In this document: in pieces, positions 8,525 to 18,569 of the stretch
How the letters are laid out: each line of letters opens with the position of its first letter
How positions within the stretch are numbered: the first letter of the stretch is position 1
Assembly: GCA_963812775.1 (NCBI GenBank)
Contig: CAWEWH010000005.1
Span: 248,001 to 312,000 of the forward strand
Direction: 5' to 3'
Length of the DNA: 64,000 nucleotides
Source of the DNA: CAWEWH01 sp963812775
Lineage (GTDB): Bacteria; Pseudomonadota; Alphaproteobacteria; Rhizobiales; Beijerinckiaceae
Program-made: the position numbers and the translations under genes
Notes under the pieces: generated by a model
Database searches by the model: none
The model's input: only the letters and a program-made list of their open reading frames with translations
Told to the model about the DNA's origin: nothing

Positions 8525-9826
8525 TCAGCCTTGGTAGCCCATCACCCGAGGCAGCCAGAGGACCGTTCCGGGCACGAAGGTGATGATTGCCAGGGCAACG
8601 ATCATCGCCCAGAGAAATGGCAGGCACTCGCGCACGATGTGGCGCAACGGCTCGCCCGAGATGTTGGACATGATGAACAGCAGCAGGCCGTAGGGCGGCG
8701 TGATCAAGCCGATCATGATGTTGACGACGACCACGACACCGAAATGCACGAGATCGATTCCCAGCGCCTGCGCGGTGGGGATGAACACCGGCACGATGAT
8801 CAGCAGGATGGCCGTGCCCTCGAGCACGCAGCCAAGCAGCAGCAGCACGACATTCACAAGGATCAGGAACGCCGTTGGCGACAGGTTCCAGCCCGAAAGA
8901 ATGCCCCTCAATGTTTCGGGGATGTTCTCGACGGTCACCACGTAGTTGAAGACGAGGGCGCCGGCGATGAGCATGCCGATCGACGCGGTGGAGCGGGCGC
9001 TGACCGCCACGGAATCGTAGAAGCTCTTCCAGCTGACGCTGCGGTATAGGACCGCTGAGATGACGAGCGCATAAGCGGCCGCGATGGCGGCCGCTTCGGT
9101 CGGCGTGGTGGCGCCGCCGTAGATGCCGCCGAGCAGCACCACCGGCATCATGAGAGCTGGAAACGCCTGCCACGTGATCCTAGGGATCTCGCGCAGCGCA
9201 ACCGGCGGCTCGACGGGAAAATTTCGCCGCCGCGCCGTGACGGCCACGATGATCATCTGGCTCAGCGCCATCAGCAGCCCCGGGATGACGCCTCCCAGGA
9301 ACAGATAGCCGATCGACGCATTCGAGATGAGGGCGTACAGCACCATCGGGATGGAAGGCGGAATGATCGGACCGATGACGGACGACACCGCAGTGACAGC
9401 CGCCGCATAGCTTGCGGTGTAGCGGCCGCCGCGGGTCATCATGACCTGCATCATGCGGCCGCTGCCGGCGGCATCGGCGATGGCCGATCCCGACATGCCG
9501 GCGAAGATGATGCTCTGCAGGATGTTCACATGCGCGAGGCCGCCGCGAAACCGCCCGACCAAGGCGTTGCAGAACGTCATGAGCCGATCGGTCATGCTGC
9601 CGATATTCATGAACTCGGCCGCGAGGATGAAGAGCGGCACGGCAAGGATGACGTAGTTGGTGTACATGCCGTTCAGCAACTGCTCGGCGACCGTCCCCAT
9701 GTCTTGCCCGGCGAGCAGCAGATAGAGGATCGAGCCGGCGATCATCGAGTGGCCAATGGGCAGCCCGAGGAACGCGAGAGCCGTGATGGTGACGAGTGCC
9801 AGCGAGAAGGGGCTTGCGAAGTTCAT
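8525..9826 (-). CDS. dctM: TRAP transporter large permease DctM
   Basis: 433-residue membrane protein with about 12 hydrophobic segments, the transport subunit of a TRAP system. Family motifs: ALAFLGLPIGHSM near the start, FAGMSGSAIADAAGSG, SSVIGPIIPPSIPMV, GGATTPTEAAAIA and GLITPPYGLLLF near the end. The start overlaps the stop of dctQ by 4 nt (ATGA). With aroQ and aroE directly downstream, the substrate is probably quinate, shikimate or a related cyclohexane carboxylate (inference). Confidence 0.88.
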   Translation of the reverse strand: MNFASPFSLALVTITALAFLGLPIGHSMIAGSILYLLLAGQDMGTVAEQLLNGMYTNYVILAVPLFILAAEFMNIGSMTDRLMTFCNALVGRFRGGLAHVNILQSIIFAGMSGSAIADAAGSGRMMQVMMTRGGRYTASYAAAVTAVSSVIGPIIPPSIPMVLYALISNASIGYLFLGGVIPGLLMALSQMIIVAVTARRRNFPVEPPVALREIPRITWQAFPALMMPVVLLGGIYGGATTPTEAAAIAAAYALVISAVLYRSVSWKSFYDSVAVSARSTASIGMLIAGALVFNYVVTVENIPETLRGILSGWNLSPTAFLILVNVVLLLLGCVLEGTAILLIIVPVFIPTAQALGIDLVHFGVVVVVNIMIGLITPPYGLLLFIMSNISGEPLRHIVRECLPFLWAMIVALAIITFVPGTVLWLPRVMGYQG

Positions 9827-10338
9827 ACGCCCGAACTCGCCTTGGTCGGGTCGAATTCTTCCGGCGCAACGCCGCGCAGCGCTTGCCACGCAAGCCAGAT
9901 GTATCGACCGATCGTCGCGACGACAAAGACGACGTAGATCGAATAGAGCAGGTCGAACCTGACCTTCAGATAGGCCGTCTTCTCCACTTTCATGAAGGTC
10001 ACGTAGTCGACCACTGCCGGGAGCGAGATGGCATAGAGCGCGATGAGCGCCACGGCGGTGATGATGCACATGACGCGTCGGGCCCCGGGCCCGACCGCGC
10101 CATAGATGATGTCGAACCTGATCTCCTCGCGCTCGCGGACGACGAAGGCGGCGCCCCACAGCACCAGCCAGAGCCACAGGATGACGCTGAGCTCCTGCGT
10201 CCACCCCACGGGAAAGTTGGCGACATACCTGAAGAAGATCTGCACGATGAAGGCTGCGAACATCACCGCGAGCATGGCGGCCGCCACGTTCTCGGCGCGG
10301 CGCGCCAGCCAGGCCACTCGTCGGGGGACAGCGGTCAT
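9823..10338 (-). CDS. dctQ: TRAP transporter small permease DctQ
   Basis: 171-residue, four-helix membrane subunit. It shows the DctQ pattern QIFFRYVANFPVGWTQELS in the second helix and a charged loop REREEIRFDIIY after the third. It scaffolds the large subunit. It is translationally coupled to dctM and lies about 80 nt downstream of dctP. Confidence 0.85.
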   Translation of the reverse strand: MTAVPRRVAWLARRAENVAAAMLAVMFAAFIVQIFFRYVANFPVGWTQELSVILWLWLVLWGAAFVVREREEIRFDIIYGAVGPGARRVMCIITAVALIALYAISLPAVVDYVTFMKVEKTAYLKVRFDLLYSIYVVFVVATIGRYIWLAWQALRGVAPEEFDPTKASSGV

Positions 10339-10418
10339 CAGTCCTCTGATGTGGAATACGACATCGGGGCCGCGAAGGCGCTCAGCGAAGATCGGGGGAG
10401 CCGCTTGGCTCCCGCGCG

Positions 10419-11410
10419 CTACATGGCGTTGATCTTCTCCAGCATGCCGGCCGGCCAGCTCTTGGCGAGATCGGACGACAGATATTTCTTCTGCGCGAAC
10501 TCGCGGAAGGCCTTCACGTCAGGCGTATAGACATCCAGCCCCTGCGTCTTGAAGAAGTCGGCGAGCTCGGCCTCTTTCTTCAGGTGCTGCTGCGTGCTCC
10601 ATTCGATCGCCTTGTCGGCGGCGGCCTGGAAGGCGGCTTGCTTCTGCGGCGTCATCGCGTTCCAGACCTTGTTCGAGACCGTCAGCAGATCGAAGCCGAC
10701 GAGATGCGAGGTCAGCACGATCTGCGAGCTGACTTCGTAGAACTTCATGTTCTGGACGTTCGGCAGCGGATTGTCCTGGCCGTCGATGGCGCCGCTCTGC
10801 AGCCCGGTATAGACCTCCGCATAGGCCATCGGCGTCGGGTTGGCGCCGAGCGCCTGGCCCGAGGAACTGCCAGGCGTCGCCGCCCGGCATGCGGAGCTTG
10901 ATGCCGGCAAGATCGGCCGGCGTGTTGATCTTCTTCTTCGGCTTCAGCCCGACATGCCGCACGCCGAAATAGGTCGGGCCGAGGATGCGGATGCCGAGTT
11001 GATCCTCGGCCATCTTCTTCAACTGCTGGCCGACATCGCTCGCAAACACCTTCTTCAGATGATCGGCGTCGCGGAAGAGATAGGCCGACGTGACGATCGA
11101 CCACGCCGGGAGCTGGTTGGAGATATCCTGCGGGGCGATGTTGCCCATCTCGAGGTTGCCGCGCTGCAGGGCGACCAGCTCGGTGCCCTGCTTGAACAGC
11201 GTTCCGCCGAAGTAGGTCTGCAGCGTGAAGTCCGCCTTAATGTCCTCGGCGAACCGCTTCATCATCTCGGCGCGGGTGTCCTGGTCGGAGAAGACGGCCG
11301 AGAAGCGCAGGACGGGCGGCGTTTGCGCCGCGGCCGGGCCGGCCGCTCCACGTCCAAGGAGGGCCGCGCCCCCCGCCATCAGCCGGCGCCGATCGATCTG
11401 AGGTCGTCAT
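10419..11410 (-). pseudogene. dctP: TRAP transporter substrate-binding protein DctP, frameshifted
   Basis: About 330 residues after frame repair; periplasmic receptor of the quinate/shikimate-linked TRAP system. The N-terminus looks like a twin-arginine signal (RRRLMAGGAALLG) cut near PAAAQ. The mature part begins PVLRFSAVFSDQDTRAEM and includes LRMPGGDAWQFLG and YAEVYTGLQSGAIDGQDNPL, the DctP binding-site region. Two extra bases disrupt it: near 11395, inside the signal region, and near 10857, splitting FLG from ALGANP. These are the first of the many indels in the 10.86-21.31 kb zone. Start ATG at 11410; the divergent gntR lies about 135 nt away. Confidence 0.8.
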
Positions 11411-11501
11411 CTTTGTCCTCCCCTGGATGCCAAACGCCCGGTTGAGCCCGGCATTTGCCGGCACTATTGGCTTTGAGGTCAGCGAGAATCAATAGAGATT
11501 T

Positions 11502-11524
11502 CGAAAATCATATGATATTTTTCG
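11502..11524. promoter_or_regulatory. candidate GntR operator in divergent promoter
   Basis: An AT-rich imperfect palindrome, CGAAAATCATATGATATTTTTCG, sits in an otherwise GC-rich spacer; its centre is the perfect 10-mer ATCATATGAT (11507-11516). It lies between the divergent dctP and gntR starts, about 22 nt before the first gntR ATG. FCD-type GntR proteins bind such AT-centred dyads, so it is a likely site for the adjacent regulators (inference). Confidence 0.5.
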
Positions 11525-11545
11525 TTATCTCAGGTGATGCGAGCC

Positions 11546-12227
11546 ATGAGCATCGATCTCGATCGCCACCTCCATTGCCGACCGCGACCTATGGCGACAT
11601 CCGCGTCGGACATCATTTTCGGCCGGCTTGCGCCCGGCGCGAGGCTGCGGCTCGACCGGCTTGCCGCGAGCCTACGGCGCCAGCGTCAGCACCTTGCGGG
11701 AGATCCTGAGCCGGCTGTCGTCGGAGGGCTTCGTGATCGCCGAGGGGCAGCGCGGCTTTCAGGTGGCGCCGGTGTCGCCCGCGGGCTTCGAGGATGTCGC
11801 GGCGATGCGGCTGCTTCTGGAGACCTACGCGCTGCCGATGTCGTTCGCCGCCGGCGACCTCGAATGGGAAAGCCGTGTCGTCGCCGCCTATCACAAGCTC
11901 GCGCACATGGAGCGGCGCATGCTCGCCGGCGAGCGCGACCAGACCGAGCAATGGAAGCGCTACGACCGCGAATTCCATCGCGTGCTCGATCGAGGCGTGC
12001 GGCTCGCAGACACTGCTCGATCTCTATGACGGCGTCTTCGATCAGTATCTGCGCTACCAGATCGTCGCGGTGGTGTTTCGCGGCGCGCTCGCGGCCGAGG
12101 AGCACAGGCTGCTGCGCGACTGCGCGCTGGCGCGCGATCCGGCGCAGGCCTGCGAAGTGCTGGCCCGCCACGTCAACGATTGCGTGGCCCACACCCTGAA
12201 GCAGGCTGCGGCTGCAATGAGCGATGA
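11546..12227 (+). pseudogene. GntR-family regulator with FCD ligand domain (copy 1), frameshifted
   Basis: First of two tandem paralogous FadR-type regulators. After frame repair the winged helix reads YGDIRVDIIFGRLAPGARL then ASVSTLREILSRLSSEGFV, followed by the FCD helical domain (MRLLLETYALPMSF, TEQWKRYDREFH, RHVNDCVAH). Extra bases near 11567, 11585, 11607, 11671 and 11988 break it. The C-terminal end is uncertain; TGA 12225-12227, overlapping the next ATG, is the most economical choice. Likely represses or activates the divergent TRAP-aroQ-aroE operon and the downstream quiC in response to a pathway intermediate. Confidence 0.7.
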
Positions 12228-12900
12228 CGACGCGCCGCCGAGCAGGCGTCGTCGGTCGGCGAGAAAGCCTATCGCCGGATCCGCGCCGACATCGTCTTCG
12301 GCCGGCTGCCGCCGGGGCGGAAATTGAAGCTCGACAGCCTGAAGGCCGACTACGGCCCGAGCGTCAGCACGCTGCGCGAGATCCTCAACCGCCTGTCGTC
12401 GGAGCGGCTGGTCATTGCCGAGGGGCAGAAGGGCTTCGAGGTTGCGCCGGTCTCGGTCGCCAACCTGCGGGAGATCGCGGCGCTCCGGCAGATGCTCGAG
12501 GGCCACGCGCTCGAACAGTCGTTTCGCAGCGGCGACATGGAGTGGGAGGGCACGCGTCGTTGCCGCCCATCACCGGCTGGCGCGCATGGAAGAGCGCATG
12601 GCGCAGGGCGACACGCTCCTGCACCGAGCAATGGAAGCAGTATGACTGGCAGTTCCATCAGGCGCTGATTTCGGCGTGCGGCTCGAAGATGCTGGTCGAT
12701 ACCCATGCGGCGGTGTTCGACAAATATCTCCGCTACCAGATGCTGGCGCTCGAGCTACCGCGGCGACATCGCCGCGCGCGAGCACGCGCTGCTGCTGGAA
12801 TGCGCGCTGACCCGCGATGCGGCGAAGGCGTGCGAAGTCCTGAGCCGTCATGTGTGCGGGCGGCGTCGAGCACGCGCTCGCCACCGGCACGATTCGATGA
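12224..12900 (+). pseudogene. GntR-family regulator with FCD ligand domain (copy 2), frameshifted
   Basis: Close paralogue of the preceding gene: SVGEKAYRRIRADIVFGRL, YGPSVSTLREILNRLSSERL, TEQWKQYDWQFHQALI, then a C-terminus GGVEHALATGTIR before TGA at 12898-12900. Homology passes through all three frames; single extra bases fall near 12236, 12549, 12622, 12755 and 12860. It starts by an apparent ATGA overlap with copy 1 and is followed 41 nt later by quiC, so the two regulators and quiC probably form one transcript. Confidence 0.72.
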
Positions 12901-12941
12901 GTTCAGCGCGAGAGCAGACGGCGCCACGACGGAGCAGCAGC

Positions 12942-14843
12942 ATGCGTACCGCCATCGCCACGGTCTGTCTGAGCGGCACGCTGCCCGAAAAGATCGACGC
13001 CATCGCCGCGGCGCAATTCAAGGGCATCGAGATCTTCGAGAACGACCTGCTGTCGTTCAACGGCACGCCGCGCGATGCGCGCCGCCATGATCGAAGGCGC
13101 GGGCCTGAGACGGTGACGTTCCAGCCGTTCCGCGATTTCGAGGGCATGCCGGAGCCCGCAGCGCGCAAAGGTCTTCGCGCGCGCCGAGCGCAAGTTCGAC
13201 GTCATGGCGGAGCTCGGCTGCGATCTGCTGATGGTCTGCAGCAATGTCTCGCCGGACTCGCTCGGCGGCATCGATCGCGCCGCCGCCGACTTTCGCGAGC
13301 TCGCCGAGCGGGCCGCGCGCCGCGGCATGCGCGTCGGCTTCGAGGCGCTGTCCTGGGGGCGGCATATCCACGACTACCGCGACGCCTGGGAGGTGGTGCG
13401 GCGGGCCGACCACCCGGCGCTCGGCCTCGTGCTCGACTCCTTCCACGTGCTTGCGCGCGGCACCGACCTCGCCGCCATCCGGGCGATTCCGCAGGACCGC
13501 ATCTTCCTGGTGCAGATGGCCGACGCGCCGAGGCTGGAGATGGATTATCTTCAGCTGGAGCCGGCACTACCGCTGCTTTCCCGGCCAGGGCGACCTGCCG
13601 ATCGCCGATTTCATGCGCGCGTTGCACGCAGACCGGCTTCGACGGCCTGCTCTCGCTCGAGATCTTCAACGACCGTTTCCGCGCCGGCTCGGCGCGCAGC
13701 GTCGCGGTCGACGGCCAGCGATCGCTGATCGTCATGCTGGACGAGCTGCGGCAGCAGACGGGCCGGAAGCTGCCCGGCAGATGCCGGCCTTGCCGCCAAA
13801 GGCGCGCTGCTCCGGCATCGAGTTCATCGAATTCGCGACCGACGACGCGCGCCAGGGTCGCGCTGGAGCAGACGCTTGGCCGGGCTCGGCTTCCGCAAGG
13901 CCGGGCTGCATCGCTCGAAGGCCGTGACGCGATGGCGGCAGGGCGACATCAACATCGTCGTCAACGCCGAGAACGAGGGCTTCGCGCACTCGTTCAACAT
14001 CGTGCACGGAGCGTCCGTTTGCGCGCTGGCGCTGCGCGTCGACGACGCGCGAGCGCACGGTCGAGCGGGCGCTGGCGCTGCTCGACCAGCCCGTTTCAGC
14101 AGCCGGTCGGGCCGGGCGAGATGAACATTCCGGCGGTGCGCGGCCTCGGCGGCAGCCTGCTGTACTTCGTCGATCACGCGCAGCGGCCTCGACCGGCTGT
14201 GGGACGTCGATTTCGAGCCGGTCATCGCCGACGCATGCCGCCGAGGCCGGATTGGCGACCGTCGATCACGTTTCGCAGTCGATGCACTATGAGGAGATGC
14301 TGACGTGGCTGCTCTTCTACACGTCGCTGCTCGAGGTGCGGAAGACGCCGCTTCAGACGGTCGTCGATCCCGGCGGCATCGTTCAGAGCCAGGTGATCGA
14401 GACGCGCGACGGCGCGCTGCGGCTCGTGCTCAACGCATCGCAGAGCCAGCAGACCCAGTCGTCGCGCTTCCTCAACGAGTTCTTCGGCTCGGGCGTCCAG
14501 CACATCGCCTTCGGCGACGCACCGACATCTTCGCGACCGTGCAGCAGCCTGAAGGCCAACGGCGTCGAGTCTGCTGCCGATCCCGGAAAACTACTATGAC
14601 GATCTCGAGGTGCGGATGGATCTCCCCGCCGATGCGATCGCACGGATGCGCGCCAGCAACATTCTCTACGATCGCGACGGCGACGCCGAATACTTCCAGG
14701 CCTACACCAGAGCCATCGACGGCGGCCTCTTCTTCGAGATCGTCGAGCGGCGCAACTATGCCGGCTTCGGCGCGGTCAACGCGCCCATCCGCCTCGCCGC
14801 GCAATCCGAACTGTCACGCGCGAACGTCTACTCGGCGGCGTAG
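12942..14843 (+). pseudogene. quiC: QuiC-type 3-dehydroshikimate dehydratase (TIM barrel + HPPD-like domain), heavily frameshifted
   Basis: Reconstructs to about 630 residues. The N-terminal half is a sugar-phosphate-isomerase-like TIM barrel: MRTAIATVCLSGTLPEKIDA, TFQPFRDFEGMPEP, LGCDLLMVCSNVSPDSLGG, VGFEALSWGRHIHDYRDAW, ALGLVLDSFHVLARG. The C-terminal half is a vicinal-oxygen-chelate domain of the hydroxyphenylpyruvate dioxygenase type: GIEFIEFATDDAR, GFAHSFNIVHG, VDHVSQSMHYEEMLTWLLFY, GSGVQHIAFGD, ENYYDDLEVRM. This fused layout is that of bacterial dehydroshikimate dehydratases that yield protocatechuate. About 18 single-base indels interrupt it, nearly all insertions (for example near 13160, 13555, 13628, 13854, 14055, 14189). 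GGAG lies 10 nt before the ATG. It completes the pathway begun by aroE and aroQ. Confidence 0.8.
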
Positions 14844-14861
14844 GTGGTCTCCGACGCTGCG

Positions 14862-15981
14862 CTATGGCGGCGCCGCGGTCCCGCGCGGGCTCGCCAGCCG
14901 CGGGGCGATCTTCGGCCACACTTTCTCGGCGAGCAGCACCATGGAGCGGCGGGCGAGGGCCGGATCGGCCCAGTCCTTGCCGGCATAGAGCAGGGTGCCG
15001 AACTTGCCGACCTTCTCGCCGAAGGCGAGCAGATCGTCGGCGACCTTGTCGGGCGTGCCCCAGATCACCAGGTCGTCGAGCGACACGGTCGAGGTCGACG
15101 CTGTCGTCCGGTGCGTTCGGGTCTTCCTTGAAGAGACCGCCGCGGCCGCCCTTCAGCAGCTTTGTGAGGAGCTGGCGGTAGTAGAAGCGATACGGGACTT
15201 TGTGGCCCGAGCGCGTAGGCCTTGGCCTGCGCGAGGTCGTCGGCGACGAAGATCGATTTGGCGACGCGCCAGTCGGCCGGATCGGCCGGCCGGCCCGCCC
15301 GCGCGCAGCCCTCGAGGTATTTCGGCCAATGGGTCGCGACCCATTTCGGCAGCAGGAAATTCGCCGAGATCGACGTCCCAGCCGCGCGCGGCCGCCTCGG
15401 TCACGCCTTGCGAGTGGGGCGAGACCGCGGTCACGACAATCGGCGGGTGCGGCTTCTGCAGCGGTCTTGCGATCATGCCCTGGCCGATGTCGGCCATCAT
15501 CGTGCGCGCGGTCGAGATCTTCCAGTACTTGCCTTCGAGCGCGTAGGGCGGCTCGCCCGTCCAGATCCTGAGCACGAGATCGATCGCCTCGACGGAACAT
15601 CGCGTTGCGGTCGGCGTCGAGGTTTCCGAACACTTCGGCGTCCGACATGCAGGCCGCCCGGGCTGATGCCGAAATTGAACCGGCCGTCGAGCATGTGGTC
15701 GAGCATCGCGACCTGCGCGGCGACCGCTGGCGGGATGCGCGTTCGGCAGGTTGACCGTGCCGGTGCCGAGCCGCATGCGCTTGATGTCGATTGGCGATCC
15801 AGGCGAGGAAGCTGATGCAGGAGGTGATGTTCTCCGCCTGGTCGGTGATGTGCTCGCCGACATAGGCCTCAGCAAAGCCGAGCTCGTCGGCGAGCACGAA
15901 GGCTTCCCTGTCCTCGCGCAGCGACTGGCGCCAATCCTTGTCCAGCGGATGGATCGGCATCGTGAAGAAGCCGAGGTTCAC
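14862..15981 (-). pseudogene. LLM-class flavin-dependent monooxygenase, frameshifted
   Basis: About 370 residues after repair. Luciferase-like monooxygenase barrel: MNLGFFTMPIHPLDKDWRQ at the start, AEAYVGEHITDQAENI, a central NIGQGMIARPLQKPHPPIVV-type region, and LVIWGTPDKVADDLLAF near the C-terminus. Members use reduced FMN and oxygen to oxidise small organic molecules; substrate unknown. Homology jumps frame roughly every 100 nt. It is the last gene of the dioxygenase-liv-metE-like operon, which suggests oxidation of the imported compound. Confidence 0.72.
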
Positions 15982-16031
15982 AGGCTCACTCGGGGCGTTT
16001 CAGAGAGGCACGCATCGCATGAATGGGGACC

Positions 16032-17085
16032 TCAGGACAACTCGGCGCGCACCAGCGCGGCGCCCTCCGCGAGCGCCTTCAGTTTCGCAAAGGCCAGCTC
16101 GCGCGGCAGATATTTCATGCCGCAATCGGGCGCCGGCACCAGCCGTTCAGGCGCGACGTGACTTCAAGGCCGCGCGAATGCGCTCCGCCACCACGGCCGG
16201 CGTCTCCGGCCGCGGGATCGGCAAGATCGATGACGCCGAGCATGATCGTCTTCGGCGCGAGGTCCTGCAGCACACCGAGATCGAGTCTTCGGCTGCGCCG
16301 CCTCGATGGAAATCTGGTCGGCCGCGCAATCGGCGAGCTCGGGCAGGAACGAGTAGCCGACCGGCTTCTGGCCGGTGACGACGGCGGCATAGCCGAAGCA
16401 CAGATGCACGACGGTGGGCACCTGAGACGCCCTCGAGCGCGCGGTTGATCGCCTTGACCGCGATGCGCTTCGCGGCGGCGGGGTCCTGGCGCAGCCACGG
16501 CTCGTCGAGCTGGATGACGTCGGCGCCGGCCTTTTCGAGATCGCGCGCCTCCGCGTTCACCGCGGCGGCGTAGTCCATGACCATCTCGTCACTGTCGCGA
16601 TAGTGCTCGTTGACCGCCTGCCGGCTCATCGTGAACGGGCCCGGCAGCGTGATCTTCGCCTGCCGGTCGGTGTTGCGGCGAAGGAATTCCATATCGCGCA
16701 CCTCCACCGGGTGGGTGCGGCGGATGGGGCCGACGACGCGCGGGACCTGCGGTCGCGATGCCCGGCCTTCGACACGACCTCGCCCGGCTTGCCGCTATCG
16801 ATGCCTTCGAGCGAGGTCGCGAAGCGGTTGGAGTAGCTCTCGCGCCGCATCTCGCCGTCGGTGACGATGTCGATGCCGGCGCGCTCCATGTCGCGGATGG
16901 CAAGCAGGGTCGCGTCGTCCTGCGCCTGTTCCAGCCAGGGCTCCGGCACCCGCCAGAGATCGAGGCGCACGCGCGCCACGCCCTTCGACAAGGAGCTCGC
17001 GGTCGACCAGCCAATCCGGCTGCGGATAGCTGCCGACGACCGTCGTCGGCAGAAGCTGTGGTGCCACGCGCCGCTCCTTCATCAT
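16032..17085 (-). pseudogene. MetE-like (cobalamin-independent methionine synthase family) methyltransferase, frameshifted
   Basis: About 350 residues after repair, corresponding to the catalytic C-terminal half of MetE. It has LLPTTVVGSYPQPDWLVD at the N-terminus, DIVTDGEMRRESY, ITLPGPFTM, ADVIQLDEPWL, VVHLCFGY, a short IMLGVIDL strand and a final LVPAPDCGMKYLPRE. Family members transfer methyl groups from folates to thiols. Stand-alone short forms occur in catabolic clusters, possibly handling C1 units, but that role is inference here. Its ATG overlaps the stop of livF by 4 nt (ATGA), so it belongs to the liv operon. Several single-base insertions interrupt it. Confidence 0.72.
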
Positions 17086-17822
17086 GCCACACCGCCGAGA
17101 TAGAGCCGCTTGACGATGTCGTTGGCCTTCAGCTCGTCGACCGAGCGCGCCGCCACGACGATCTCGCCATGGACGATGATGTAGCCGCGGTCGGCGATGC
17201 GGATCGCCTGATTGAAGTTCTGCTCCGCCATCAGCACGGTCAAGCCGAAACGCTCCTTGAGCTCGCCGATCTTGGCGATGGTCTGCGACACCAGGAGCGG
17301 CGACAGGCCGACCGACGGCTCGTCGATCAGCAACAGGCGCGGCGACGACATCAGCGCGCGCGCGATGGCCAGCATCTGCTGCTGCCCGCCCGACAAGGTT
17401 CCGGCGAGCTGCTTCCGCCGCTCCTTCAGCACCGGGAACGTGTCGAAGGCAAGCGCGAGGTTGCGACCGATGTCGCGACGGGCGGCCTTGCGGAAGGCGC
17501 CGAGCATCAGGTTTTCCGTCACCGTCAGCTTGCGGGAACAGCCGCCGTCCCTCGGGAACCAGCGCGACGCCGAGATCGACGATGCCTCGGGCGACAGCCT
17601 TGTCAGATCGTGCGCCGTTGCCGTCGAGCGTCAAGCGAGATGCTGCCGCTGCTGCGGGCGCACCAGGCCGGCAATGCACTTCATCAGCGTGCTCTTGCCG
17701 TTGCCGTTGGTGCCGAGCAGCGCGACGGTCTCGCCGGCCTCGACGTTGAGCGAGACGCCGCGCAGCGCCTTCACGGCGCCATAGCCCGCATCGAGGCCGT
17801 CGATCGCGAGGCTAAGTGCCAA
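17082..17822 (-). pseudogene. livF: branched-chain/aromatic-acid ABC transporter ATPase LivF, frameshifted
   Basis: About 240 residues, normal for LivF. Walker A region LLGTNGNGKSTLMKCIAGL, signature LSGGQQQMLAIARAL, Walker B RLLLIDEPSVGLSP, and the MAEQNFNQAIRIADRGYII tail. The likely start is TTG at 17820-17822 (ALSLAIDGLDAGYG), overlapping the end of livG. The frame is lost between about 17530 and 17650 by small insertions. Energises uptake by LivHM together with LivG. Confidence 0.8.
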
Positions 17823-18569
17823 GGTAGGCCTCCTGCACTCGCGGGTTGGCCATCACCTCGGCCGGCGTGCCGATGCGCGATGATCTGGCCGGCGTCGAGG
17901 CACATCACGCGCTGCGAGAAGCGCATCACCGCCTGCATGATGTGCTCGATCATGATGATGGTGATGTCCTCGTCCGCCGAGGCTCATGAGCAGATCGAGC
18001 ACCTCGTCGACTTCGGCGCCGGCAAGGCCCGCCATGGCTTCGTCGGAAATCAGCAGCTTCGGGCGCGTCGCCATCGCGCGGGCGAGCTCCATCTTGCGCA
18101 GCTCCACCTGGCGTCAGCGTCGCGGTCGGCCGCGTCGGCCTTGGACGGCAAGCCCCATCCGCGCCAGGATCGACATGGCGGCCTCCCGCCGCGTCGAGCG
18201 CGGACGCGAAGGCATCGCGGGCGGCCGCGAAATCGAGCGCCACCATGCAGGTTTTCGACGACCGTCATGCTCCTGAACGGCCGCGGGATCTGGAAGCTGC
18301 GCGCGATGCCGCGGCGCGTGCGCATGATGCGGCGGCAAGCGCGAGATGTCGTCGCCGCGGAAATGCACGCTGCCGGCTTCGGTGCGGAGCGCGCCGGAGA
18401 TGCAGTTGATCAGCGTCGTCTTGCCCGAGCCGTTCGGGCCGATGAGGCCGAAGCGCTCGCCCGGCCGGATGTCGAGGCTGACGTTGTCGAGCGGCGACGA
18501 AGCCGCCGAAGCTTGCGTCATGGCGCCGATGCGCAGCAACGGCGCGTCCGCTCCGCCAGGCGCCGTCAT
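17812..18569 (-). pseudogene. livG: branched-chain/aromatic-acid ABC transporter ATPase LivG, frameshifted
   Basis: About 250 residues after repair. Walker A LIGPNGSGKTTLINCISGAL, a GIARSFQIPRPF-type LivG helix around 18300, AMAGLAGAEVDEVLDLL and a VMRFSQRVMCLDAGQIIA tail near the C-terminus, ending EAYLGT. The ATG overlaps livM's TGA (ATGA at 18566-18569). At least six single-base insertions interrupt it. Confidence 0.78.

Noticed and set aside
12942..14843. Programmed ribosomal frameshifting in quiC and its neighbours
   Set aside because: There are far too many shifts, with no recurrent slippery heptamer and mostly a single extra base. Sequence error fits better.
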